A DNA stretch of 64,000 nt from Budorcas taxicolor (GCF_023091745.1 NC_068910.1:54725572-54789571), one strand, 5' to 3'. Positions 22,241 to 32,888 are shown, counted from the first letter of the stretch. Numbers and translations are program-made. Notes: generated by a model not told the origin, from the letters alone.

Positions 22241-22888
22241 TTGATGCTTCCACCAGCCTCTGCACTCGGCCGACTCCTACCTCCTCATCGATGTCCCATT
22301 CTCCGTCCGCCTCGCGTGCGTTTCTCCGGCCGCCTCGCACGCGTTTCTCCTTGGCGGGCCTCTGTCCGCTGCTCTCTTTGCTTCTCGGGCTCCACATTCT
22401 GTCTGGGTGGCCTGTCCTTGTCCATGGCAGGACACCCCCGGGTTCTGAGGATGTCTGTGTCTGTTCTGCCCCCTCAGCCCTTTGTTGGACAGCTGCCCCA
22501 GTCACCCCCCATCCCCCAGAAGTTCCCCGTCAACAGGCTGAGAGCAGAACACATTTGCCACCCCCATCAGCTCCACGTGCAGCCACAAGATGCCCCAAAA
22601 TCTAGGGCTGTCCTCAACACCACCCTCTCCTGGACCTCACACCTCTTCAGCCCCAAACCCCATCAATCCCCCCACAAACTCCCCTCCATTCCCTTCCATT
22701 GCCCTCCTCCTGCAGTCACCCCCCAACTGACCAAACATATCAGGCTTCCCTGGACTCATAAAACCCCTGTGAGCTCATCTTCTACTGCAGTCTTTGTCTG
22801 CCCCTCTCCTACTCTGTCTTCCAGCCAGTGTTGGGTTATCTTCCAGGAATGGCCTCTTGCCCCCACTGTCACCCCTGCTCCACCATAG
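22241..22888 (+). other. 215-codon open frame in C-rich, CpG-dense DNA
   Basis: The longest forward frame outside recognised repeats and simple sequence. The product would be rich in Pro, Ser, His and Leu, with no domain that I recognise. It opens on TTG. The DNA is C-rich with few TA/TG stops, so long chance frames are expected. The minus strand is also partly open. It includes the CpG-dense patch at 22307-22352. No splice or poly(A) signals support a gene. Probably non-coding. Confidence 0.12.
22307..22352 (+). repeat. 23-bp tandem duplication in a CpG-rich patch
   Basis: Two adjacent copies, 22307-22329 and 22330-22352, both begin CCGCCTCGC and share GCGTTTCTCC with few differences. The surrounding 22265-22400 holds about 16 CpG dinucleotides, far above the rest of the window. 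Confidence 0.85.
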
Positions 22889-22983
22889 ATTAAAGGCCGA
22901 AGACCAGATGGGCAGAGGGATGCCGTGCAGCCACGGTGACTAGATGGTGACCAGAGGCCTCTGTTTTCCCTCTTTGACTGTGT
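22889..22983. other. Short unassigned spacer
   Basis: No feature beyond the left TSD of the next element (TGACTGTGT at 22975-22983). Confidence 0.4.
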
Positions 22984-23205
22984 GTGCATACTCAGTCGCT
23001 TCAGTCGTGTCTGATTCTTTGTGACCCTATGGACTGTAGCCTGCTAGGCTCCTCTGTCTATGGGATTCTCCAGGCAAGAATACTGGAGGGGGTTACCATG
23101 CCTTCCTCCAGGGGATCTTCCCGACCTAGGGATTGAACCCGCATCACTGTGTCTCCTGCATTGGCAGGCAGCTTCTTTATTTCTAGCGCTGCCTGGGAAG
23201 CCCTC
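22984..23205 (-). mobile_element. Bov-tA SINE with internal 13-bp insertion
   Basis: Full-length antisense Bov-tA (TCAGTCGTGTCTGATTCTTTG to GCTGCCTGGGAAGCCC). TSD TGACTGTGT at 22975-22983 and 23206-23214. The box B region has an extra CATCACTGTGTCTCC-type segment compared with the other copies. Confidence 0.9.
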
Positions 23206-23214
23206 TGACTGTGT

Positions 23215-24317
23215 TAACTTCTGGCAGAGACCCAGCTCTAGGAAGGACAGTGCGGAACAAACCCAGGTCAATCCTTTTTCTGATACTGGGACAGAATGAG
23301 AGCCGGAAGAATGACCTTGAGTTACGAAAGAAGACATGATAACCCTAGCACACCTCAGATCCCAAGGCCAGCACTGGTTGCCGCCACATCTTTGTCTTCA
23401 CTAGATGGGGATACCTGCCAAGTCCCTATCTATGTAGCCCTTGGGCCCAACTCAGGGTCTGGACCGTCCTAGGTGGTCAGTGCATTTTACAGAACTTTAA
23501 TGCATGCCTCAGACCTCACTGCTCACAGTGTCAGTGAGAGAATCTCTGAGAAAAACCTTCTGCTCTTTCAGAGAAATTTGGGTTAATACTGACAGAGGCA
23601 GCTAGGAACAAAAGCAGGAGAGGGAGGGGTGTGATGGGGGTGCAGAGAAAGAGAGAGAGAATATGTATGAGCTGGGCTTCTCTGGAGTAAGGCCTGTGGA
23701 ATATTATTGAAGCAGCTCAGCCGGGAGCAGAGCCGGGACACTTCTCAGTGGGTTGGCTCGGGTTGGCAGGCAAGAATTTGGCTGAGGCCGAGCAGGCTCA
23801 CTCACACTGTTTATTCCCCTGCATTGTGTGGGGAGGAAGTCACCCTTGGCTGTGAGCTGCAGCAGCAGCCCCGGCTGATCCTTACGTGCCTGAGCGTCAC
23901 CCAGGGTGGCCTCGCCAGCTGCCAGGGGGCTCCCCGGGCTTGGCAGCCCCCTCCCACCTGGTTCAGCGAGGACAGCTGGCCCCCGCCTTCCTCAGGACCT
24001 CACCCTGCCCACCCTCTAGGCAGTGGCAGGAGGCAGGAGGGCTGGATTATTTGTGTTCATTCTCAGAGAGCCTTCCTGGGTGGCTTCTAGGTTTCCTAGG
24101 AGTCCTCGTTTTTTGCTCATAATCCGGAGATTAATGCAGAGAGCCTTGCTCCATAGCTTAATTTTTGTCTTTGTAAGCTGGTGGATTTATTTAAAACGGT
24201 GTCACCTTCCCAAACCTGAAAGTAGCATCCCTGGCCTTTCCCTTGATTTGTTCTATTTGTTCTTCGGTTGACTTTTAACTACAGTGTAGAAGGTTTGCAA
24301 CAAATATCAGGTTCCAG
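23215..24317. other. Unassigned 1.1 kb, GC-rich in its second half
   Basis: No repeat recognised. 23860-24030 is GC-rich (CAGCAGCAGCCCCGG). Overlapping open frames at 23707-24122 in two phases suggest composition and not coding. Confidence 0.3.
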
Positions 24318-24443
24318 GGAGCTCCCTGGCTGTCCAATGGTTAAGACTCTGTGCGTCCAGTACAGGGGACAAAGTTTGATCCCTGGCCAGAGAACTAAGA
24401 TCCCATATGCCTCACAGTGTGGTCAAAAGAAGAAAAAAAATCG
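24318..24443 (+). mobile_element. CHR-type SINE
   Basis: Head GGAGCTCCCTGGCTGTCCAA, box B AGTTTGATCCCTGG, tail GTGTGGTCAAAAGAAGAAAA. Confidence 0.88.
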
Positions 24444-24639
24444 ATTCCTGTCTGTGGCACGGTTCTAGAAGAACATGCGGGACCTGAAATAGGACTGTGG
24501 TCTTTATCGGAAGATGTGACCTGTCTCACTCGTCTTCAGTTCCCCACCCAGCTCCATAAACTCCATCTACACTGCTCTTCAAACTCTGTTACATGTCTTT
24601 TGAAGGCATGCGCTGAGTGTCCGTGTCCACTCCCCACCC

Positions 24640-24870
24640 CCATTCACGGGTTGAAAACCTGATGCCTGAGGTGAGGGTTTGGAGTTGGGTCTTTGGGCAG
24701 CAAAGCCCTCGTGAACGGGATTAGTGACCTTATGACAGGGACCTCAGAGTAATCCCTGGCCTCTTCCTTTAGGGGTGAGTACAGCGAGAAGGCTGTGACT
24801 CAGAAGAGGGGTCTCAGCAGACCAGGCTGGCACCCTGGTCTCAGATATCCAGCTTCCAGAACTGTGGAAA
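24640..24870 (+). mobile_element. MLT1-type LTR
   Basis: Shows the MLT1 order: GGGTTGAAAACCTGATGCC, GGGTCTTTGGG, GGGATTAGTGACCTTATGA, CAGCGAGAAGGCTGTG, CAGGCTGGCACCCTGGTCTC, CCAGCTTCCAGAACTGTGG. The last part is missing. Confidence 0.78.
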
Positions 24871-25198
24871 TGCATTTCCAGTGCTTTCCTGTTAGGCTGG
24901 GAATTCCTCGGCTGTGGAATTTCGTTTATACCAGTCTGAATGGACTGTCGGTGTCTGTAGCCGTACGACAATCCTGTAGGTTAGGGTTCACAATCCCCAC
25001 TGAGAGGGCCGGTAAGTGGCAGGACAAGGATTTCAGAGCATTTTCTTCTTTCCCATCACTGCTCCCAGTGTGCTGGTTCAAATCTCACTTCCCCTTTTCG
25101 AACCAATGTCCTGATCAGATTCCAAAACTTCACAACCAACAACTGTTAGTAACACAATGGTTATTCTACTTCAGCATCTGCAGCCCAGTCTTTGCTGT
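24871..25198. other. Unassigned
   Basis: Possibly a MIR trace at about 25000-25040 (GGCCGGTAAGTGGCAGGAC), otherwise nothing. Confidence 0.3.
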
Positions 25199-25702
25199 GT
25201 TCAGTCACTCAGTCGTGTCTGACTCTCTGTGACCCCATGGACTGCAGCATGCCAGGCTTCTCTGTCCTTCACTATTTCCTGGAGTTTGTTCAAACTCATG
25301 TCCGTTGAGTCGATGAAGCCATCCAACCATCTTATCCTCTGTCATCCCCTTCTCCTCCTGCCTTCACTCTTCCCCAGAATCAGGGTCTTTTCCAATGAGT
25401 CAGCTCTTCGCATCAGGTGGCCAAAGTATTGGAGCCGCAGCATTAGTCCTTCCAATGAATATTCAGTGTTGATTTCCATTAGGGCTGACTGGTTTGATCT
25501 CCTTGCAGACCAAAGGACTCTTAAGAGTCTTCTCCAGCATTACAGTTGGAAAGCACCAATTCTTCGGTGCCCAGCTTTCTTTATGGTCCAACTCTCACAT
25601 CCATACATGACCACTGGAAAAACCACAGCTTTGACTATACAGACCTTTCTCAGCAAAGTGATATCTCTGCTTTTTACTCTAAGTTTGTCATAGCTTTTTC
25701 CC
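25199..25702 (-). mobile_element. BovB LINE 3' part (~505 bp)
   Basis: From the tail side (TTCAGTCACTCAGTCGTGTC) through the ORF end (CATCCATACATGACCACTGG) to GTTTGTCATAGCTTTTTCCC. Diverges from the other copies in the middle (TCCAATGAATATTCAGTG), a subfamily trait also seen at 27900. Confidence 0.92.
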
Positions 25703-25851
25703 ACCTAGTCTTATTTGTAGTTAAAACCCCAATCTCCTACCTACTCTTAAGACTTCATCTTATCTCCCTTTCCCCTAGCTCAACTAAAGTTGGGGTGTGA
25801 GGCTCCTGCAATAGAGAAGGCATGGGGCTCTCAGGCATCCCTCTCTGATAC

Positions 25852-26350
25852 TGTCAAGGGCCTCCTTAATCAATAAAAATTGATCGGAGGCCAGGCAAGA
25901 AATCCAGGCAAGGCTTTACTGGGGCCTTTGCTGCATGCAGCCGGCCTGGGCGAGGGGTGAGAAAAGCAACAGGTTCCCTTGATCACTCACTCCCCAAGGT
26001 GGGGAAGGCGGGGTGTTGAGCTGGTTTCTTATACAGGGTGAAGGCAGAGGCGTGTCCAGAGGTCTGGCTGGAGGGTGGCTTAGGTGTTTGGCACCCCCTC
26101 TGGTGTTGTCAAGTGCAAGAGGCATACACAGTACCCTGCTTTTGCTCCCAGCTCTTCGAAAGTGGTGGTTGAGCAGTTTGGTCTTTTTGTATCTTTTGTC
26201 CAGACTTTGCCCCTACTGCACATGCAGGCAGTTATTTTCAGCCCTATGCACTTTCTTTGTATTTTGTTGCTTGAGGAGACATTTGTCCAGGTGCAAGCAC
26301 TCCAGCCAAGGGTCCCAAGCCCCAGCCTGTCTAGTCTCCCCCCACCCTTT
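25852..26350 (-). mobile_element. Solo LTR of an endogenous retrovirus (right end uncertain)
   Basis: On the minus strand the order is that of an LTR: a TATA box (complement of TTATAC at 26029-26034), an AGTAAA poly(A)-signal variant (complement of TTTACT, 25915-25920) about 110 bases on, then a U5 ending TTGATTAAGGAGGCCCTTGACA at 25852. No primer-binding site follows it to the left, so no provirus is attached. The U3 edge at the right cannot be placed. Confidence 0.6.
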
Positions 26351-27429
26351 CAGCTTCAGAGTCTCCATGGGTTCCACTGGGAGGAGGGACTGGGATGGTG
26401 GCCCAGTGTCTCCTTTACTGGCTGCCCCTAGTGCGGAGTGGCTCCCAGACTCCCTCTGGTTCCAGGTGATTTGTGTTGACGGTGAGCAGCTTTCCTTGGG
26501 ATGCCGTTCACTCTATCCCACCCACCTGATAAAGAACCTTTGGAGAGGGCAGTTGCATCTTTTTTTAATCACCTACAGGAGGAGTTTTGACTTGAATCCT
26601 TTCCGGGTGGGTGGTGGCCTTGGGCAACTGAAAATGCCCACATAGCCTCTGGGTCTCCTTTTCACATGTCTGTGACGTTCATGTGAAGTCACAAACTTCC
26701 ACAGCCTCTTCCACGCCATCCAATGGCCTTGAGGAACAGTGGGGGTGGGATGAACATGGCTCACACCTTGTCCAGACACACCACACCAGGCCCCTACTTT
26801 CCACACTGGCCACCCCCAACCTGAGAACTCCGCAGGCAAGAAGACTGGTCACTCGGCCCACCTGTTGGGGACCCTGCCAACATCACCTGGGAATTCCTTC
26901 CCTCCCTTTGCTTTGGCAGCAGGGATCCAAGGTAGGTGTGTGGGTGTCTATAGCCCAGTGGGCATCCAGCCAAGGAGTGCGGTGTGCGCCTGAGGCCCCA
27001 CTTCACCGCATGGGGCTCTCCAGGGTCCTCGTGTGACTTGGGGCACAAGGGGAACCAGTTCAAGGGCCTCTTAATCGAAAGTTGCAGAGTTTCCTGGTCT
27101 TTGTAAAATTTTGCCAAGGAACGGAGTTCTTACTTTTCTTTTTATCCTGGTTTTATCCTGGATCTCAACCCTGGGGCCATAAGAAGCTTCCCACTTAACA
27201 CCTGGCTACAGCCATAAAGCAGCTGTGCTGGCCTCTCACCATCCTCCACACCGTACAAAGGAGGGCACCAAACACTGAGGAAAGGCGACTTCACTCTAAG
27301 TGAGCAAACTCAGGCCAGGTGCCCACCTGGAGCCAATCACGGGGCTGCAGAAATGTCATCTGCTGATGAGCTTAAGTCTATGGGACTCACTCTGGAGCTG
27401 GGATGACGTTATTCTTTTTTGCACATTTT
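26351..27429. other. Unassigned 1.1 kb, GC-rich
   Basis: No recognised repeat. Open frames occur on both strands between 26570 and 27120 without splice signals; none is convincing. Part of it may belong to the LTR on the left. Confidence 0.3.
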
Positions 27430-27632
27430 TTTGTCGTTGTTTAGTTGCTAAGTCATGTTCGACTCTTTGCGACCCCATGGACTGTAGTCCACCGGACTCC
27501 TCTGTCCATGGGATTTCCCAAGCAAGAACACTGGAGTGGGGTGCCATTTCCTTCTCCAGAGGATCTTCCCAGAGCAGGGATCAAACCTGCATCTCCTGCA
27601 TTGGCAGGTGGTTTTCTTGCCACTGAGCTACC
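27430..27632 (-). mobile_element. Bov-tA SINE abutting BovB
   Basis: Antisense Bov-tA from GTTTAGTTGCTAAGTCATG to CCACTGAGCTACC. Directly followed by the tail end of a long BovB, without intervening unique DNA. Confidence 0.88.
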
Positions 27633-27998
27633 AATTCAGCTCAGTTCAGTCACTCAGTCCTGTCTGATTCTTTGCAACCCCATGAACTGCAGCACGCCAG
27701 GCCTCCCTGTCCATCACCAACTCCCAGAGCTTGCTCAAACTCATGTCGATCAGGTCGGTTATGTCATCCAACCATCTCATCCTCTGTTGTCTCCTTCTCC
27801 TGCCGTCAGTCATTCGCAGCATGAGGGTCTTTTTGCAATGAGACTCAGTTCTTCACATCAGGTGGCCAAAGTATTGGAGTTTCAGCTTCAACATCAGTCC
27901 TTCCAATGAATATTCAGGACTGATTTCCTTTAGGATTGATTCGTTTGATCTCCTTGCAGTCCAAGGGACTCTCAAGAGTCTTCTCCAACACCACAGTT

Positions 27999-28116
27999 TG
28001 TATGGCAAAACCAATACAATATTGTAAAGTACATAGCCTCCAATTAAAATAAATAAATTTAAATTAAAAAATAAAATCCATTGAGACTTAAAAAACAAAC
28101 AAACAAAAAAAAAACA
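27999..28116 (+). mobile_element. Short L1 3' tail inserted in BovB
   Basis: TATGGCAAAACCAATACAAT and AATTAAAATAAATAAATTTA are the end of a ruminant L1 (compare 38161-38225). After it comes a short non-L1 segment (TCCATTGAGACTT) and a second A-rich tract. BovB resumes in AAAAGCACCAATT. Confidence 0.85.
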
Positions 28117-29616
28117 CAAAAGCACCAATTTTTCGGTGCTCAGCTTTCTTTATAGTCCAACTCTCACATCCATACATGACTGCTGGAAAAACCGTAGCTT
28201 TGACTAGAAGGACCTTTCTTGACAGAGTAATGTCTCTGCTTTTTAATATGCTGTCTAGGTTGGTCATAACTTTCCTTTCAAGGAGTAAGTGTCTTTTAAT
28301 TTCACTGCTGTAGTCACCATCTGCAGTGATTTTGGAGCCCAGAAAAAGAAAGTCAGCCACCGTTTCCACTGTTTCCCCATCTATTTGCCATGAAGTGATG
28401 GGACTGGATACCATGATCTTAGTTTTTTGAATGTTGAGTTTTAAACCAGTTTTTTCATTCTCCTCTTTCACTTTCATCAAGAAGCTCTATGGTTCCTTTT
28501 TGCTTTCTGCCATAAGGATGGTGTCATCTGCATATCTGAGGTTATTGATATTTCTCCCCACAATCTTGATTCCAGCTTGTGTTTCATCCAGCCTGGCATT
28601 TTGCATCATGTATTCTGCATATAAGTTAAATAAGCAGAGTGACAATATACAGCCTTTTATATTGACGTACTCCTCTCCCGATTTGAAACCAGTCCATTGT
28701 TTCATGTTCACTTCTAACTGTTGCTTCTTGACCTGCACACACATTTCTCAGGAAGCAGGTAAGATGGTCTGGTATTCCCATCTCTTGAAGTATTTCCCAG
28801 TTTGTTGTGATCCACATAGCCAAATGCTTTGGCATAATCAATAAAACAGAGGTAGATGTTTTTCTGGAATTCTCTTGCTTTTTTGAGAATCCAGTGGATG
28901 TTGACAATTTGATCTCTGGCTCCTCTGCATTTTCTAAATCCAGCTTGAACATCCGAAAGTTCTTAGTTCATATACTGTTGAAGCCTGGCTTGGAGAATTT
29001 TGATCATACTTTGCTATCATGTGAGATGAATGCAATTGTGTGGAAGTTTTAACATTCTTTGGCACTGCCCTTTCTTTGGGATTGAAATGAAAACAGACCT
29101 TTTCCAGTCCTGTGGCCATTGCCAAGTTCTCCAAATTTCCTGGCATATTGGGTGCAGCACTTTCACAGCATCATCTTTTAGGATTTGAAATAGCTCAGCT
29201 GGAATTCCATCACCTTCACTAGCTTTGTTCATCGTGATACTTCCTAAGGCCCACCTGACTTCAGACTCCAGGATGTCTGGTCCTAGGAGAGGGGTCACAC
29301 CGTCGTGATTATCTGGGTCATGAAGATATTTTTTTGTACAGTTCTTCTGTGTATTCTTGCCACCTCATCTTAATATCTTCTGCTTCTATTTGGTCCATAC
29401 CATTTCTGTCCTTTATTGAGCCCATCTTTGCATGAAATATTCCCTTGGTATCTCTAAGTTTCTTGAAGAGATCTCTAGTCTTTCCCATTCTATTGTTTTC
29501 CTCTATTTCTTTGCACTGATCACTGAGGAAGGCTTTCTCATCTCTCCTTGCTATTCTTTGGAACTCTGCATTCAGATGGGTATATCTTTCCTTTTCTCCT
29601 TTGCCTTTAGCTTCTC
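28117..29616 (-). pseudogene. BovB reverse transcriptase ORF, frameshifted
   Basis: Minus-strand frames at 29017-29298, 28626-28952, 28487-28744 and 28117-28480 follow one another as pieces of the BovB polyprotein. The first has the RT fingers motif KAS..DGIPAELF and the SIPKKG region. The second includes SEHETMDWF. The third carries the catalytic palm motif LRYADDTILMAE (YADD codons at 28523-28534). The fourth holds the thumb and C-terminal part (SWTIKKAEHRKI). Frame changes between the pieces and an L1 insertion near the end show it is dead. The endonuclease domain is missing through truncation. Confidence 0.85.
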
Positions 29617-29625
29617 GGGAAGCCC

Positions 29626-29925
29626 TTAAATGGAGGAGAATTGCTTTACAATGCTGTGTTAGTCTCTGCTGTACAACAGCATGAATCAGCTATGCGCATT
29701 CATATATCCCCTCCCTCTTGAGTCTCCACCCTGCCCTCATCCCCCTCTCTAGGTCATCACAGAGCACTGAGCTTAGCTCCCTGTGCTAGACAGCAGCTTT
29801 CCACTAGTTATCTCTTCTGCACATGGTAGCGTATATATGTCAACCCCAATCTTCCGAAACATCCCACCCTCCACTTCCCCCACTATGTTCACATATCTGT
29901 TCCCTACGTCTCTCTCTGTTCCTCC
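29626..29925 (-). mobile_element. L1 3'UTR fragment
   Basis: GGAGAATTGCTTTACAATGC, GCTGTACAACAGCATGAATC, CTAGGTCATCACAGAGCAC: same subtype as 20355 but an independent copy. Confidence 0.8.
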
Positions 29926-30017
29926 CCTGAATGACTGGGCTGGGTGCTCCCGGAGGCAGTGTGCGTTAAGACCTAAGACTTTTACTGGAAAACCCTCTTT
30001 CTGCTCTGTCTTTGCTA

Positions 30018-30130
30018 TAAGACTGTGAGCTCATTGAGGGCAGGGGGCTGTTTGGTCCACTGCTGTAAATATTTCCGTGGCTCCCTTCGAGCCTGGCGCA
30101 TGGCAGGGGTGTCAGTGAAGGTTCGGTGAG
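30018..30130 (+). mobile_element. L2 LINE 3' end
   Basis: GACTGTGAGCTCATTGAGGG and GCGCATGGCAGGGGTGTC…AGTGAA are the L2 terminal region. Ancient and 5'-truncated. Confidence 0.65.
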
Positions 30131-30275
30131 CTGAATTCAAATAACAGGAAGCAGAGCTTGGAGCACCAGCCATTTGGGGTCCACTGTCCTCAAAGATGAA
30201 TGGGCTCCATTTGTATGTACAGGCAGGGTCTACTTTTCAACCTGCCACATTTGTCTTCTTTGTCTGCTCTTTCCT

Positions 30276-30543
30276 AAATGGCACCCCACTCCAGTACTCT
30301 TGCCTGGGAAATCCTATGGATGGAGGAGCCTGGTAGGCTATAGTCCATGAGGTCGCTAAGAGTCAGACACGACTGAGCGACTTCACTTTCACTTTTCACG
30401 CATTGCAGAAGGCAATGGCAATCCACTCCAGTGTTCTTGCCTGGAGAATCCCAGGGACGGAGGAGCCTGGTGGGCTGCCGTCTATAGGGTCGCACAGAGT
30501 CAGACACGACTGACGCAACTTAGCAGGAGCAGCAGCGGCAGCA
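30276..30543 (+). mobile_element. BOV-A2 SINE
   Basis: Two BovA monomers joined by ACTTCACTTTCACTTTTCAC, with an AGCAGGAGCAGCAGCGGCAGC tail. The linker is slightly shortened (CACGCATTGCAGAAGG). Confidence 0.9.
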
Positions 30544-30869
30544 ATGGACCCCTAGGCTTTCCATCTGGCCTTCCTGGTCCTTTATTCTACAGTCTTTGGT
30601 CTGTGTGATGGTTTCTGCCCACGTGGGTGGAGCATTGCCTGGGTCTGCCTGAGGATGGTTAGCTCCATAACATCTGTTCCCAGGAATGTACCGCATTTTA
30701 ATTGCATCTTAAAAGCGGAGGCGTCCTGTACCCAGTTACCTTTGGGGACTCAGTGCGTAGTACTATTGATTTATTTATAATTCATAGCCTAATCCCTTCT
30801 GGAAAAATAAAAACAGCAACTTGAAGCTGTTGATGAACGACAAGACAGAATTCTAGAGAAGAAACTGTT
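30544..30869. other. Unassigned
   Basis: No recognised repeat. Confidence 0.3.
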
Positions 30870-30980
30870 CTGGTCCTGGATTTTAATTCTGGTTGTCTCT
30901 GACTTGCTGTGTGACCTTGGGCAACTCATTTGACCTCCATAGGCCTCGGTTTTTCTCATCTGTGGAATGGAGTACTGAGT
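30870..30980 (+). mobile_element. MIR SINE
   Basis: Clear MIR core: TGACTTGCTGTGTGACCTTG, GGCAACTCATTTGACC, TTTTTCTCATCTGTGGAATG. Confidence 0.88.
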
Positions 30981-32580
30981 GTGTCGGAATGGGGGGCGGT
31001 GTGAGTGGATAGATATTTATGACGTGGAGACCAAGGTTCCCTCTTGAACCACATTCTGTGATCCTGCAAGTGTGGACATGTCAGAAACCTTGTGTGAAGT
31101 GCACAGTTACAGGACCGTAAACTATAGAAAGTGACGGTGGAAATGCTGTTGGAGAGCTTGCTTGTGAGAAGTCATCTTTTTAAGTCTTCTGCACTGTGGC
31201 ATGTTTGTGCTGATTGACGGAATGCTTCAGGAGCCCGCTAAACGCTGTCATTAATCGTATTGCCAGCACGTGTAGGGCTGGGAACCCCTCGAACACGATT
31301 CAACTTGTATTATTTTCCTCTCTGCTTTGTTTTTAATAATGATGACACACCCAGACAGATAAAGACATTTTAATAACTCTCTTTAGCAAAAATGTGTTCT
31401 GGCACCTGCGTCAGTGCTGAGAGCCGAGAGCATCCGTACCATTTCAGAGATCATGCAGAGAGAAAGTGACTTAGCTTCTAAAGCAAAGTTATGACTATAA
31501 TTTCCCTCAATTACAGTCTCATCTCATGTGATTTGTGCTCAAGGGTACTTCAATTGGATTGATTTCCACCAGTCAGAATATCTTACTACAGCTGGAAGCC
31601 CGAAATGGAACATACTTCACTGATTCTATTAGAAACCAAATGTATTTGGTATCCAGAGGAGCCAGGGAACCTGTTTCCAGATTTGAGGAGACTCAGGGGA
31701 CAGACTGGGTGAACCCCAACCTGAAATCGTAGGACTGTTACCCCAGCACAATAGATCTCCAGACACATCCCCAGCTCTTCTCCTTGGCCAAAAATTCACA
31801 GCCTTCCCACGCATGATTTTTCATTTTGTTCTGACTGGGAAACCACCAGTGACCATTATGACAAGCAAAAAGCTGACATGAGCATTTGTCTGTAAGAAAT
31901 CCCTATAATTAGGTATGTTAATTAGTTAGCATTCTGCCTTGTTTCTATTTTTATCTGAAGACCAGCCTCCTCACAAACATCTCTTCCAGAAATTTCTGTG
32001 TGCTCTTTCTTGCCAAAAGTTTGCAAAGTCCATCTTAATCCATGATTAAATCAAAGGGGATCCCCCACATGCTTCCCAGGCTCCTTGCAGCCCTGGCACG
32101 TGAAGGTTAGACATCAAATCCAGACTATGCCCTTAGTACCAGCCCTCAGCACCGGTCAGCAAGGAAGCTGGTGACCAAACGAACCGCTCTGAACCAGCAG
32201 CTGCTAGGTGCTTCCCTTTCCCTCTTTTTATTTTATAATCGAGGAAACAGATGCCAAAATGGATTTGTATTTATGAATATTTTGTCAGGGTGTCAGGATT
32301 ATTTTCCTGTTCACTGGAAGTTGTATAAATTCAGCCAGAACATTAAGTTCTTAAATGTAGTTGTATTCCCTTGAATCCACTGTAAAGGATTTGCAAAAGA
32401 GGGGAAAAAAGGAGACTTATGGTACATAATGGGGGAACGATCGATGAAACAAAGAGCCACACGGGGTATGTGTTTTAAGAAAAGGTTTCCAAAGAGGAAT
32501 CCAGCAGGGCAGTGCTGTTAAGTGTGAACTCTATCACCGAAGTTCAGACTGTAAAATCAAGATACCTATTCTTTCCTCCA
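30981..32580. other. Repeat-poor single-copy stretch (1.6 kb)
   Basis: No repeat of any class is visible. It includes a paired homeodomain-like cluster (ATAATTAGGTATGTTAATTAG, 31905-31926). Short open frames at 31535-31814 lack splice context. A candidate for conserved non-coding DNA. Confidence 0.35.
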
Positions 32581-32675
32581 GGGACTTCCCTGGTGGTCTG
32601 GTGGTTGGAGCTTCACTTTCCAACGCAGGGGGTGTGGGTTTGATCTCTAATCAGGGAGCTAAGATCCATATGTCT

Positions 32676-32888
32676 GTGCGTGCTCGCTCGTGTCTGACTC
32701 TCTGTGACTCCATGGACTATAGCCCAGCAGTCTCATCTGTCTGTGGAGTTTTCCAGGCAAGAATACTAGAGTGGGTTGCCATTTCCTACTCCAGGGGATC
32801 TTCCTGACCCAGGGATTGAACCTGTGTCTCCTGTGACTCCCAAATTGAACCTGTGTCTCCTGTGTCTCCTGTGACTCCTGTGCCCTCT
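32676..32888 (-). mobile_element. Bov-tA nested in CHR SINE, with expanded end
   Basis: Antisense body (TCGTGTCTGACTCTCTGTG to GGATCTTCCTGACCCAGGG). The usual tRNA head is replaced by a repeat block at 32817-32882. ATATG/ACATG words on the two sides may be the TSD. Confidence 0.85.
32817..32882 (+). repeat. Short tandem array of TGTCTCCTGTGACTCC units
   Basis: TTGAACCTGTGTCTCCTGTG occurs twice (starting 32817 and 32844), followed by further GTGTCTCCTGTGACTCC repeats. It arose from the Bov-tA sequence TTGAACCTGTGTCTCCTG. Confidence 0.85.

Larger units (their letters stand above)
27633..29616 (-). mobile_element. Longest BovB LINE copy of the window (~1.87 kb), split by an L1 tail
   Basis: Starts in the tail complement (TTCAGCTCAGTTCAGTCACTC) and runs through the 3'UTR, the ORF C-terminus and the reverse transcriptase region to 29616, where it is 5'-truncated inside the ORF. 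An L1 3' tail (27999-28116) interrupts it. BovB is the element family known for horizontal transfer between reptiles and ruminants. Confidence 0.93.

Noticed and set aside
23707..24122. Coding exon in GC-rich DNA
   Set aside because: Two phases are open at once, as expected from base composition, and there are no convincing splice sites.
26013..26645. 210-codon forward frame
   Set aside because: Overlaps the antisense side of a solo LTR and GC-rich flank; no domain, start context or splice sites.
32817..32882. CRISPR-like repeat array
   Set aside because: Units are directly adjacent and derive from SINE sequence; no spacers, and the DNA is mammalian.
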